From NCBI GenBank assembly GCA_002292285.1, contig DBBP01000029.1, forward strand, positions 6,298-70,297: a stretch of 64,000 nucleotides of DNA, read 5' to 3'. The DNA is from Proteobacteria bacterium UBA981 (lineage in GTDB: Bacteria; Pseudomonadota; Gammaproteobacteria; Ga0077536). A model generated the notes under the pieces. The model was not told the origin of the DNA, did not search any database, and saw only the letters and a list, made by a program, of their open reading frames with translations. A program made the position numbers and the translations under genes. The stretch's first letter is position 1. Each line of letters begins with the position of its first letter. Shown piece after piece: positions 36,287-45,128 of this stretch.

Positions 36287-37459
36287 GTGAACTCGACCAT
36301 TTATTTACTCAGTGCCGTCAGCTTCATTGTTGTTGCAGTGATGACCGTAACCGGGCCACTGCTGCCTCTGATCGCCGAAGAGTACGGGGTAACTGTCGGC
36401 GAAGCGGGCATCATCGTGACGGCTTTCGCGGTGCCCTACGGTGCCTGCCAAATTATCTTCGGCCCGCTTGGCGATCGCATCGGCAAAGTTCGGTTGATCG
36501 CGATGGCATTGGCGGCGGCGACGGTATTTGTTCTCGGTTCGGGTTTGGCGAGCTCCTTGGAAGGATTGGCCGTAATGCGCTTTTGTTGCGGTTTTGCCAT
36601 GGCGGCCACGGTGCCGATGGCGATGGCCTATATTGCTGATGAAGTCCCATACGCGATTCGTCAGCCCGTCATGGGACGCTACATTAATGGTCTCGTACTT
36701 GGTCAGATTGCGGGCGGCGTGTTGGGTGGCATCGCTGCAGAGTACTTCGACTGGCGCTCGATTTTTTTTGTTTTCGGCCTGTTCAGTGCAGTGATCGCCG
36801 GCGCGCTTTGGTTTAGAGCCGGTCGGGAGAGACCCCTATCGGCGACCCCGCCGCAGCGTATCGGCGCTGTACTGCAGCTTTACGCTGCGCTTTTTCGTGC
36901 TCGCCATTCACGCGATTTGATAATCGCAGGAACGCTCGAGGGTATGCTCATATTCGGTGTTTTGGCGTACTTCGGTGCCTATCTTCGACACACCCATGAT
37001 CTCAGCTACGTCACGATTGGGTTAGTGCTTGGAATGTACGGCGTTGGCGGTTTGATTTACGCCGCGGCTGTATTTCGGCTGGTGCGCCTGCTCGGTGAAC
37101 GGCGCATGATTGTGGCCGGTACTATGCTGCTCGGCTGCTGTTATATCGCGCTGATTCTGGTGCCACACTGGATCTGGTGTTTGCCGACATTTCTGCTCGC
37201 AGGATTCGGTTTCTATCTGTTTCACAACACTATGCAAACTCGCGCCACGGAATTGTCTGCCAGCGCCCGCGGCACCGCCGTTTCGCTGTGGGTATTTATG
37301 TTGTTTCTCGGCCAGGGCGCTGGCGTGATTTTGTTCGGTGCAGTCATCGACCGCTTTGGATACGCGCCAGCCTTCGTTAGCGCCGGCGTTGGTATCGTCG
37401 CCACCGGGCTTTGGTTTCAGGGGCGCCCGAGCGGCGAGGCCCATCGTAATGCGGACTGA
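36287..37459 (+). CDS. MFS transporter (AraJ/multidrug-efflux-like)
   Basis: 390 residues and twelve membrane segments, starting at GTG 36287. Conserved loop FGPLGDRIGKVRLIAMALA follows helix 2, and MRFCCGFAMAATVPMAMAYIADE matches drug-efflux MFS proteins of the AraJ/Bcr type. It is probably an efflux pump of unknown substrate. Upstream lies about 215 bases shared with the divergent GIY-YIG gene. Confidence 0.9.
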   Translation: MNSTIYLLSAVSFIVVAVMTVTGPLLPLIAEEYGVTVGEAGIIVTAFAVPYGACQIIFGPLGDRIGKVRLIAMALAAATVFVLGSGLASSLEGLAVMRFCCGFAMAATVPMAMAYIADEVPYAIRQPVMGRYINGLVLGQIAGGVLGGIAAEYFDWRSIFFVFGLFSAVIAGALWFRAGRERPLSATPPQRIGAVLQLYAALFRARHSRDLIIAGTLEGMLIFGVLAYFGAYLRHTHDLSYVTIGLVLGMYGVGGLIYAAAVFRLVRLLGERRMIVAGTMLLGCCYIALILVPHWIWCLPTFLLAGFGFYLFHNTMQTRATELSASARGTAVSLWVFMLFLGQGAGVILFGAVIDRFGYAPAFVSAGVGIVATGLWFQGRPSGEAHRNAD

Positions 37460-37511
37460 TCACCGCACCCCGTGCAGGTGCGGCGACCAGGCCATGCGGG
37501 GGTGGCGGGTG

Positions 37512-38405
37512 CTAAAGCTTCCTGCTGAAAAACTCCCGCGCAGCGGTACTCGTTTCTTTGAATTTATCGGTGTAGGCGCCATAGTGATTGCTGTCAATCA
37601 CGATCAGTTCTTTCGGGCCAGTGACGGTGTTAAAGAGATCGAGTGATATATCGGTCGGCGTGGTCGTGTCGTGTTTCGACACGATCATGAGCAGTGGGGT
37701 CGGTCCAATGTTTGGCATATAACCACTCACATCCAATTCCTGCATATATTCCAGTGAGCGGATAGTGACTTTGTTCTGCCAGGTGCAATCCGGGTCGCGC
37801 TCGACGAACTGGTTGATGTAGTTATAGGTTTCTTCGCCAGGAAATAAATGCGGCTCATTCGGGTCGAGCGAACACATTTTCATCGTCTTGGATGGTTTGC
37901 CGGCGACCCGGCGCGCGCGATCTTCGTCGAGCATATCGAAGAACGCTTCAACCCCAGCGATTGGCAAAAATTGTTGCAGGGTGCGGTGACCGTTCATAAA
38001 CGGGACCTGGCTGACCACCGCACTCACGCGCCGGTCGAGCGCCGCTACGGCACACACGGTGCCGCCGGTATAGCTGGTGCCCCACACACCGATGCGCTCT
38101 GCATCGCATTCCTTTTGCTGTTGCGCAAACGTGATTGCACTACGGTAGTCGCGTAACTGCATACGCGGGTCGATATCCTGGCGAGGGCTACCGTCGCTTG
38201 AGCCGAGGCAGCGGTTGTCGTAGACCAATACCGCGTGGCCCGCTTTGCTAAATACGTCAGCATATTTGTCGAGATCCATTTCCTTTACGCCCGAGAAGCC
38301 GTGCGCCATGACGATGGTCGGGAACGGTCCCTTGCCCTTGGCCGGTTTGTACAGCCAGCCTCGCAGCGTTACGCCATCGGCCTTGAATTCAATATCACGT
38401 CGCAT
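37512..38405 (-). CDS. Alpha/beta hydrolase (X-Pro dipeptidyl-peptidase/dienelactone-like)
   Basis: 297 residues from ATG 38405, with AAGGGAGA upstream. The sequence has IVMAHGFSGVKEMDLDKYADVF for the oxyanion region, the nucleophile elbow GTSYTGG, a late Asp in VSKHDTTTP and His in IDSNHYGAY. The fold resembles acetyl-xylan esterase/X-Pro peptidase-like hydrolases. The substrate is unknown. The frame is open to 38486 but begins poorly there. Confidence 0.88.
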   Translation of the reverse strand: MRRDIEFKADGVTLRGWLYKPAKGKGPFPTIVMAHGFSGVKEMDLDKYADVFSKAGHAVLVYDNRCLGSSDGSPRQDIDPRMQLRDYRSAITFAQQQKECDAERIGVWGTSYTGGTVCAVAALDRRVSAVVSQVPFMNGHRTLQQFLPIAGVEAFFDMLDEDRARRVAGKPSKTMKMCSLDPNEPHLFPGEETYNYINQFVERDPDCTWQNKVTIRSLEYMQELDVSGYMPNIGPTPLLMIVSKHDTTTPTDISLDLFNTVTGPKELIVIDSNHYGAYTDKFKETSTAAREFFSRKL

Positions 38406-38591
38406 GTGCTTGTCTCCCTTTGAATGCAGATGTGCCTTACCCGACTGCCACTGTGTCGAGAGGAACTCAGACCATAACCATCTCACGCTACAGGTTCCAG
38501 TCGCAGATTGGCTTAGCCGGCGCCCAGACTGGTTGTGTTCCGGATCTATAATCAGACACTACCGACAACATCACGCTTAAGGACAATCCTG

Positions 38592-39098
38592 ATGGGACGT
38601 TGGCGACCGCCGTCCGCCCCGGCTAGCCCCTACATCACGGCGGCCGGTTTTCGCGCGCTGGAAAGCGAGGCCCGCGCACTGTGGGCGCGCCGCCAGGGCG
38701 TTGTACGCCATCTCGCGGCAGCGGCAGCAGAGGGCGACCGCTCCGAGAATGCCGAATACCAGTATCGCAAAAAGCAGGTGCGCGAAATCGATCGCCGACT
38801 TGGCTACCTGCAGCGCCGCATGCCAAAGTTGACCATCGTTAAAGCGGTTCCCGGCGATGACTCGCGAGTCTTCTTCGGTGCCCGGGTTGAGCTTGAAAAC
38901 AGCACGGGTGAGATCTGCCAGTACCGCGTCGTTGGCGCCGACGAAACCGCGCCGGGCGAGGGCGTGATCAGCATCGATTCGCCAGTTGCCCAGCAGCTCA
39001 TGGGGCGCGCGTTGGACGACGAGGTGGTGTTGGACGCGGGTGCCCGAGCAGGGGCGTGGTTCATCGTATCGATTACTTATCCCGACCCTAATGTTTGA
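38592..39098 (+). CDS. greB: Transcription elongation factor GreB
   Basis: 168 residues from ATG 38592 (AAGGA upstream). The N-terminal coiled coil carries ITAAGFRALESEARALW and the acidic tip GDRSENAEYQYRKKQ that enters the RNA polymerase channel. The C-terminal FKBP-like domain reads VFFGARVELEN...SIDSPVAQQLMG. It promotes RNA cleavage in backtracked complexes. The basic YLQRRMPKLTIV patch marks GreB over GreA. Confidence 0.93.
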   Translation: MGRWRPPSAPASPYITAAGFRALESEARALWARRQGVVRHLAAAAAEGDRSENAEYQYRKKQVREIDRRLGYLQRRMPKLTIVKAVPGDDSRVFFGARVELENSTGEICQYRVVGADETAPGEGVISIDSPVAQQLMGRALDDEVVLDAGARAGAWFIVSITYPDPNV

Positions 39099-39185
39099 GC
39101 GTTCGGCGCGCACGGCCGCTACCTGCCGCTTGCAAATTCAACCCAGACGACCACTTTGGTACGGCCTAGCGCATATACTGAGGCA

Positions 39186-40103
39186 ATGATTTTCCCTTCA
39201 CTTTCAGCTCCTCGGTTCGCTCTTCTTGCGGCGCTTGTTGGTCTGCTCGTACCTGGTATCGGGTCGGCGGAGACGTTTCGCTTCGACTGGCCATTACAGG
39301 TCCCGGTCGGCGTGGTTGCGGCGATCACCGGGGCAGGTAACACGAGTACCGCCAGTTACAGCGTCGATTTGTCCGCTGATAGCGACGACGAGTTGACGCT
39401 TAATTTTCGTGACTTCCAGTTCCTTACCCTCAACGGCGTCGACGCGCGCGAAATCGAAGTCACGAAAAAACTCGGCCCGCTGGCCGCATTGAACCAACTG
39501 CCCAGCATGCGGTTGTCAAAAAGTGGCGCTTACCGGGGGACTTTCGGCATTGAGCAGCAAATAAAAGGCTTTCTGGAGCAGGCCCCTGCATCGCGTGACG
39601 ACCCGCAACGCAAGAAACTGGAGGGTTATTTCCGTTCGCCAGAAGTACAGGCGCTGGTACGACAAAAATCGGCCGAGACGGCGAACATCTGGAATACCTG
39701 GGTTGGCGCATGGAATGGACTTGAGCTTGCCCCAGGGCAGACCGTCAGCGCGATTGTTCCCATCACACTCATGCAACGCGAGGTTCGACAAAGTGTTTTG
39801 ATAGAGCATTTGGGGACGGTCGGCAAGAACTGTCCGACCTGCGTACATCTGCGCATGACCACCGTGATTGACGGTCCCGAAGTGTTAGCGCTGTTAGGTG
39901 GATTGGCGCGCAGCGCAGACGATGACGCGAGTTTCGGTGAGTTTGTATCGGCGCGTTCGATGAGCGTGACGGAAGTATTTACTGAGGCCGCGAGCTTAAT
40001 GCCGATTTATGCGATGACGAATTCCGAAGTCTTGCTGCGCGACGAGGATGATAAAACTCGAACCGAACAGGCGCGTAAAGAATATTGGTTCGAGTGGCGC
40101 TAA
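39186..40103 (+). CDS. Secreted protein of unknown function
   Basis: 305 residues from ATG 39186, with a signal peptide ending GSAE. The mature part begins TFRFDWPLQVPVGVVA and is beta-rich, containing NCPTCVHLRM with a CxxC pair. There are no membrane segments after the signal. It is probably periplasmic. I do not recognise a family. It follows greB in the same direction, 87 bases after its stop. Confidence 0.72.
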   Translation: MIFPSLSAPRFALLAALVGLLVPGIGSAETFRFDWPLQVPVGVVAAITGAGNTSTASYSVDLSADSDDELTLNFRDFQFLTLNGVDAREIEVTKKLGPLAALNQLPSMRLSKSGAYRGTFGIEQQIKGFLEQAPASRDDPQRKKLEGYFRSPEVQALVRQKSAETANIWNTWVGAWNGLELAPGQTVSAIVPITLMQREVRQSVLIEHLGTVGKNCPTCVHLRMTTVIDGPEVLALLGGLARSADDDASFGEFVSARSMSVTEVFTEAASLMPIYAMTNSEVLLRDEDDKTRTEQARKEYWFEWR

Positions 40104-40238
40104 CACGCGCAAGCTAAAAGTCGCAGGGGTGCCCGGCAGCAAGGCGCCGCGCTGCCGAACGAGGAGACCTATCAGAACGAATGGCGAGGAGCGAGCAGGC
40201 GAAGCTGGTGGTGGCTATCGCCGAAACCGGACATTTTG

Positions 40239-41096
40239 CTAGAAACGTCCGCTGCGCAAATCGCTGATCGCATCCATGATCTCCTCGCGCGTGTTCATCA
40301 CAAAAGGCCCGTAGCGAGCGATCGGTTCGCCAAACGGTCGGCCTGCGACAACCAATATCCGCGTTGTCTGTGGCCCCGCTTGCACCCGCAGCGCGTCACC
40401 TTTATCGAGTACGGCCAGGCATCTGTGGTCGACTGGACCAGGATCTTCTCCGCCGACTGTCACGTCACCCGCATAGCAGTAAACGAACGCGTTGTGCTCG
40501 GGCGGTAGCTCGAGCGTTGTGCTCATTCCCGCGGCAAGCTCGACGTCGAGGTAGAGCGGTTCGGCTTCAACCGCACTGACCGGACCGACGGTATTGCCCA
40601 GACGACCTGCGATAACCCGAACTGTGACGCCGGGGCCGAGCTCAACTTGGGGGATGTCGGCCGGCGCAATGTCCTGATAGCGAGGCGCAATCATTTTCGC
40701 GCGAGCGGGTAAATTCACCCATAGTTGAAATCCCCACATCAGGCCGTCGTGTTGTTCCGGCATTTCTGAATGCACGATGCCGCGACCGGCTGTCATCCAT
40801 TGCACGCTGCCCGCTTCAAGCAAACCACTATTACCCTGATTGTCGCCATGGCGCATGCGCCCGGCGAGCATGTACGTGACAGTTTCGAAGCCGCGATGCG
40901 GGTGATCGGGGAAGCCGGCGATGTAGTCATCGGGATCATCGGAGAGAAACTCGTCGAGCAATAAAAACGGATCGAGCTCTGCGAGAGCCTGACCGCCGAT
41001 CACGCGAAACAGCCGTACCCCCGCGCCGTCGCTGGTTGGTTCGCCGCGAATGGTGCGTACGACTCTGCGCTGCTGTTGATCCGTGGCAATACTCAT
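40239..41096 (-). CDS. Pirin family protein (quercetinase-like cupin)
   Basis: 285 residues with the bicupin layout of pirins: DPFLLLDEFLSDDPDDYIAGFPDHPHRGFETVTYML and then VQWMTAGRGIVHSEMPE, which holds the metal-binding His and Glu. The second cupin is closed by ATRILVVAGRPFGEPIARYGPFVMNT. Members bind iron; some have quercetin 2,3-dioxygenase activity. Its start overlaps the stop of the upstream membrane protein (ATGA), so the two form an operon. Confidence 0.95.
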   Translation of the reverse strand: MSIATDQQQRRVVRTIRGEPTSDGAGVRLFRVIGGQALAELDPFLLLDEFLSDDPDDYIAGFPDHPHRGFETVTYMLAGRMRHGDNQGNSGLLEAGSVQWMTAGRGIVHSEMPEQHDGLMWGFQLWVNLPARAKMIAPRYQDIAPADIPQVELGPGVTVRVIAGRLGNTVGPVSAVEAEPLYLDVELAAGMSTTLELPPEHNAFVYCYAGDVTVGGEDPGPVDHRCLAVLDKGDALRVQAGPQTTRILVVAGRPFGEPIARYGPFVMNTREEIMDAISDLRSGRF

Positions 41097-41548
41097 AAAT
41101 AGCGCCCCAGTGTCACGCTCACGACCAGCAGCAAACCGAGGCCAAGGTTGATTGCGACAATCGTGCGAATCTGGCTGATGGCGCCAGGGACGTCGTCGGG
41201 TTGAGCGTTAGCGAGGGCGTTGCTCAGGCGCGTGAACGGGGCGAAATAGATATGCGCAAATAGCAACATCATCACGATGCCTAATCCGATCATCAGATAT
41301 AGCCACAGCGGGCCGGCACTCAAGCTGTAGCGACTCAATGCCATGTAGAAACCGCTGAGGAGCAAAACCGCGATCGCCGCCCACACCCACTTGAAAAATC
41401 GCCGCAAGGTGGCCGCAAGCAGGCGCGCAGGTTGTGGCGGTTCAAGCGTTTCGGCGAGGCTCGGCCGCAGGCACACATAGGTGAAAAACATACCGCCAAT
41501 CCAGATGATCGCGGCCAGTAAATGGCATGTTAAGGCGAGGGCGTACAT
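41093..41548 (-). CDS. CopD-family small membrane protein
   Basis: 151 residues with four membrane segments. The N-terminus YALALTCHLLAAIIWIGGMFF has the His and WIGG of the CopD/YcnJ-like and PF05425 group; HIYFAPFTRLSNALA marks the second loop. Related proteins are linked to copper resistance or haem binding; a function here is unproven. It overlaps the pirin gene by 4 bases and is upstream of it. Confidence 0.82.
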   Translation of the reverse strand: MYALALTCHLLAAIIWIGGMFFTYVCLRPSLAETLEPPQPARLLAATLRRFFKWVWAAIAVLLLSGFYMALSRYSLSAGPLWLYLMIGLGIVMMLLFAHIYFAPFTRLSNALANAQPDDVPGAISQIRTIVAINLGLGLLLVVSVTLGRYL

Positions 41549-41695
41549 CGACGGTATCTCCCGTACGGGCCGTCAACATACGCAGCTCATTGGAGCTTGT
41601 CGACAGCCACTGGTGCTGTTCGGTCGACCCCGGTAGGTCGGGGCGCGTGGCATGATATCGACTTTGTTGATTTTTCAATGCAGGAGAGCCCAACC

Positions 41696-42256
41696 ATGCG
41701 CCTCAATAGTCCGCGCGTCCCACCCAAAGAATCTTCCGACTGGAGCGAGACCGACGCCGAGATCATGCGGCCATTCGTGGCGGCCGGAAGTGACCACAAT
41801 GTGTTTAAAACAATGCTGAATCACCCCGATCTCATGCGTCGCTGGCTCGCGTTTGCCAATCATGTGTTGTTTAAGTCAACTTTGGCGGCACGTGAGCGCG
41901 AACTCGTTATTCTGCGTATCGGCTATTTGTGTCAGGCGGGTTATGAATGGGGGCAGCACGTGGTCATCGGGCGCCAGGTCGGTCTCGACGATGACGCGAT
42001 TCGCAGCGCGAAGACGGGTCCTGATACGCCCGGCATTCCGGCTCTCGATCGCTTGTTATTACAGGCAACCGATGAGTTACATGGGGATGCTTTCATCAGT
42101 GATGCGACGTGGACGGCGTTGTCGGCCCATCTCGACACCCACCAAATGATGGACCTCATCTTTGCTGTCGGGCAGTACAACCTGGTGTCGATGGCGCTGA
42201 ACAGCCTCGGCGTGCAGGCTGACGAAGGCCTGGATTTGCCCGGCTGGGACGTTTAG
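41696..42256 (+). CDS. Carboxymuconolactone decarboxylase/AhpD-like protein
   Basis: 186 residues from ATG 41696, where AGGAG lies at a good distance; the frame extends upstream to 41597. The AhpD-like helical fold is shown by LVILRIGYLCQAGYEWGQHVVIGRQVGL with one Cys and the His of the redox/catalytic site, a single-Cys variant of the CxxC found in AhpD. The C-terminal half has FAVGQYNLVSMALNSLGV. It is a decarboxylase-type or peroxidatic enzyme of unknown substrate. Confidence 0.87.
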   Translation: MRLNSPRVPPKESSDWSETDAEIMRPFVAAGSDHNVFKTMLNHPDLMRRWLAFANHVLFKSTLAARERELVILRIGYLCQAGYEWGQHVVIGRQVGLDDDAIRSAKTGPDTPGIPALDRLLLQATDELHGDAFISDATWTALSAHLDTHQMMDLIFAVGQYNLVSMALNSLGVQADEGLDLPGWDV

Positions 42257-42404
42257 TCGGACGCCGAATACTGAGGGACGTCTGCCGTTTGCGCGCAGGC
42301 AGGCGGGAAGAGAAGTTCTTTCGTGTCATCAGCGACCGGGCCGACGCAATCGTCGGCCCCGTGCGCTCAGCCGGGGCTGTCCGGAGGGACGTACCGGCTC
42401 GGGA

Positions 42405-42641
42405 TTATTTGCTATGCGAACCGTCGCACATGGGTTGCTTGCCGGTTACTTTGCAGCCGCAGAAAAACACTTTGCGCGTTTCCGTGGCTTCATATTTCAG
42501 TGGGGTTATATCGGTGCCGGCGTGTGCACCATCGCAAAATGGTTGTTTGGCACTTTTGCCACAGGCGCACCAGTAATAACTTTTGCCGGCTTCTACCTCG
42601 GTGGCGTAGGGCGTTTCGGCAGCGCGAATGGGGTCAGTCAT
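42405..42641 (-). CDS. CDGSH iron-sulphur protein (two motifs)
   Basis: 78 residues with two copies of the CDGSH pattern: CACGKSAKQPFCDGAH and CGCKVTGKQPMCDGSH. Each binds a 2Fe-2S cluster through three Cys and one His. Proteins of this type are small soluble redox or cluster-transfer factors. It lies in the same direction as, and 40 bases downstream of, the YceI-like gene. Confidence 0.95.
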   Translation of the reverse strand: MTDPIRAAETPYATEVEAGKSYYWCACGKSAKQPFCDGAHAGTDITPLKYEATETRKVFFCGCKVTGKQPMCDGSHSK

Positions 42642-42681
42642 CGGTCATTCTCCTTTTGGCGGTGATAACGGCACGCGTCAG

Positions 42682-43251
42682 CTATTGCTTGCGAGTCCCT
42701 TCAATGCCGAGTTCAAGCTCGACGGTCGTGGAGGCGGGGCCGAGATCGAAATCCATGCCGAAATCGGCACGGGTCATCGTGTAGGTACCCTCAAAGCCGG
42801 CTCGGTAGCCGCCCCACGGGTCCGGCCCTTCGCCGAGTTTTTTCAAGGGGATTTCAATCGTCTTCTTGACGCCGTGAAAATTGAGAACGCCGGTCATCAC
42901 GCCCGAGTCACCGGTGCCCTTGAACGAGGTGCTGGTAAAAGTCGCCACCCCAAATGTATCGACGCCGAGAAACTCGGCGCTGCGCAGGTGTTTATCGCGT
43001 TCAGCGTGGTTGGTATCAATCGAGGTTGTATCGATGTTGACCTGAATTGAACTGCCCTGCGGGGAGGCGGCGTCATAGGAAAAAGTGCCATCTACGCCAT
43101 TAAAACGGCCATACAGCCAACTGTAGCCAAGATGCTGAACGCGGAATTGAACAAACGAATGCGCAGGGTCTATCTGATAGTCGGCTGCGTTCGCCGGGAC
43201 TGCGACAGCCGCAACCAAAGTCAACAACACTGCCTGAAAAGTGCCAGTCAT
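42682..43251 (-). CDS. YceI family periplasmic protein
   Basis: 189 residues: a signal peptide ending PANA, then DYQIDPAHSFVQFRVQHLG and SIQVNIDTTSID, the lipocalin-like YceI fold that binds polyisoprenoids or similar lipids. The tail TMTRADFGMDFD is also diagnostic. It is periplasmic with an unclear role in lipid handling or stress. It is upstream of the CDGSH gene on the same strand. Confidence 0.94.
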   Translation of the reverse strand: MTGTFQAVLLTLVAAVAVPANAADYQIDPAHSFVQFRVQHLGYSWLYGRFNGVDGTFSYDAASPQGSSIQVNIDTTSIDTNHAERDKHLRSAEFLGVDTFGVATFTSTSFKGTGDSGVMTGVLNFHGVKKTIEIPLKKLGEGPDPWGGYRAGFEGTYTMTRADFGMDFDLGPASTTVELELGIEGTRKQ

Positions 43252-43369
43252 GCGTATCTCCGTCGATGAATTGTTAGCGCGATTGTCTGACTTCGAGTGA
43301 CGGGGTGGCTCGCGGAACAGCCCGGGTTGGTAGCTGCGCCATTATTCAGCGGCGCGAAGAAATAAACAA

Positions 43370-43831
43370 TCAATCCGCTGACGGCAGGTCCGCTGACATC
43401 AGGACATAGTCTTCGCGCGCGATGAGGCCACAGCTCGCGTAGAGCCGACGCGCGTTCGTCTTCCCGCGCTCAACTTCCAGATGCAGCGCCTTGATGCCAC
43501 GCCGAGTAGCAAACTGTATGACCGATTCGATAGCAAAGCGGCCGCCACCCTGAGCGCGGTATGGGGCGCGTAAGTAAAGTTCGTCGATAAACGCGTCCCG
43601 ACCACCGAATTCGAGACTGAAACCGATACCGAGTGCGATATAGCCCGCACACGCGCCATCACCGTTAATTAGCCAGATGTTGCCCAAAATGTCATTTCCC
43701 AGCAGTGCGCGGACTGCGCTGGCACGCACGGGTGAGGCAAGCTGGATGTTCTCAGTGGCGTGAAATTCGCTGACCAACTCATAGACGGTGTCGTAATCAG
43801 TCGCCTCAGCAAGGTTCAGAGTCCATTCCAT
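43370..43831 (-). CDS. GNAT family N-acetyltransferase
   Basis: 153 residues from ATG 43831, chosen because the open frame upstream (to 44140) runs across the next gene in the wrong composition. The acetyl-CoA motif A region is YLRAPYRAQGGGRFAIESVIQFA, where the usual R/Q-x-x-G-x-G/A is slightly altered. It continues ALHLEVERGKTNARRLYASCGL. It transfers an acetyl group to an unknown amine. Confidence 0.86.
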   Translation of the reverse strand: MEWTLNLAEATDYDTVYELVSEFHATENIQLASPVRASAVRALLGNDILGNIWLINGDGACAGYIALGIGFSLEFGGRDAFIDELYLRAPYRAQGGGRFAIESVIQFATRRGIKALHLEVERGKTNARRLYASCGLIAREDYVLMSADLPSAD

Positions 43832-43860
43832 GCTAGCTCGACTCCCCAAGCGTGTCGTTG

Positions 43861-44181
43861 TCAGGCGAGCAGACCGCCGATAATCGCGCCCACCAACAGC
43901 GGCCCAACGTGAGTCAACGCGAGCACAAATCCTCCCGCACCGGCGAGCGCGCCAATGACTGGCATGCCACTCATCGCAGTTGCCAGGACGAACATTGCAC
44001 AGCCCACGATGACAACGGGCAGAACGGCAGCAGTCATGCCAGCGAAAACGCCGCCGGCTTTCATACCACCCACGACTCCGGCAATGAGACCACCTATTCC
44101 GGGCAGCCAGAACAGCAGCACGGAAATAAAGAACATCCATAGCATGCCGGCGATGATGCTGCCGCGCGGAGTTTCGGTCAT
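43861..44181 (-). CDS. Small hydrophobic membrane protein
   Basis: About 106 residues from ATG 44181 with three or four membrane segments and many Gly-rich turns (GIGGLIAGVVGGMKAGGVFAGM). It has the look of DUF5518-type membrane proteins. I can say nothing about function. An alternative start is at 44238. Confidence 0.7.
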   Translation of the reverse strand: MTETPRGSIIAGMLWMFFISVLLFWLPGIGGLIAGVVGGMKAGGVFAGMTAAVLPVVIVGCAMFVLATAMSGMPVIGALAGAGGFVLALTHVGPLLVGAIIGGLLA

Positions 44182-44299
44182 TAGTGGGCGGTCTCGCTCG
44201 TGAGTTTCATCGCTATCTTCGCGCGAGCGAACATTCACTGCAATATGCCGAACGCTCGCACGCGATGCTCGCTTCGGGAAGCGCTAGAATGTCGCTACT

Positions 44300-45070
44300 G
44301 TGTATGAACCACCCTTAAGCGAAGAGTTCCGAGAATTCGCCCGCGAGCGCGGTGGCGTGATCAGTGGCGCGTTGCTGGTTGCACGGATTTTGCACCCCGA
44401 AACTGATGAGCAATGGTGTCGGTCGGAACTTCAGCGTCTGGCGGATCTCGCGGGTGCGGTCGCTAGCGGAGAAGCCCTGATCACGTTCCTTCATAGTGAG
44501 GGCTTCAGTGGCTCGCAGACCTATTACACCAGCGACAACAGCTCTCTCGAACAAGTACTGCGAACCCGCGAGGGCATTCCGATTACTCTGGCTCTGGTGG
44601 TGCTTGGCGTCGCTGAGGCGCTCAATTTACGTGCCACTGGCATCAATTTTCCGCAGCACTTCCTGGTGGCGGTCGAAGGCATTTATGCCGATCCGTTTCA
44701 GATGCAGGTCATTGACCCAGCCGTGCAACGTCAATGGCTGGAGCAAACGGGGTTGCCGATTGAACGCGCGTTTCCAGAGGCCACCCCCGTCGATATCGTG
44801 CTGCGTATGTTGAACAATTTGCGCATGTTGGCAAGCCAGCGCGATGATCACGCAGCTAACCTGGACTATTCCGGCTACCAGTTGTTGATCGCCCCCGAAC
44901 CATTCCCGTTCCATGTCGAACGCGTCGATATGTGGATTGCCGCCGGAGTGCCGGATATGGCGCGCCACGAACTTGATCAGGCGCTACGCCTGGCGCCAAA
45001 TGAGACCCTCAAGGAAGCGTTGGTGAAACGTCGTATGACGATCGACAGTAGCCCCAGCAAGTTGCATTGA
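44300..45070 (+). CDS. SirB1-like transglutaminase/TPR protein
   Basis: 256 residues from GTG 44300. The central segment DNSSLEQVLRTREGIPITLALVVLGVAEALNLRATGINFPQHFLV is the SirB1/transglutaminase_9 signature (it includes the conserved R-x-G-x-P-x-x-L and FPxHFL). The C-terminal part has tetratricopeptide-like helices (VDMWIAAGVPDMARHELDQALRLAPNE). The biochemical role is unknown; homologues sit next to prmC or kdsA in enterobacteria, but not here. Confidence 0.88.
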   Translation: MYEPPLSEEFREFARERGGVISGALLVARILHPETDEQWCRSELQRLADLAGAVASGEALITFLHSEGFSGSQTYYTSDNSSLEQVLRTREGIPITLALVVLGVAEALNLRATGINFPQHFLVAVEGIYADPFQMQVIDPAVQRQWLEQTGLPIERAFPEATPVDIVLRMLNNLRMLASQRDDHAANLDYSGYQLLIAPEPFPFHVERVDMWIAAGVPDMARHELDQALRLAPNETLKEALVKRRMTIDSSPSKLH

Positions 45071-45128
45071 GGTGCCCAGCCGGGCGGCCAGCGCACTATG
45101 GAAAGGCCCGGCGCTTGTAACGACTTGC

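Noticed and set aside
42405..42665. Plus-strand frame opposite the CDGSH gene
   Set aside because: The minus strand carries two perfect CDGSH motifs, so the plus frame is a shadow.
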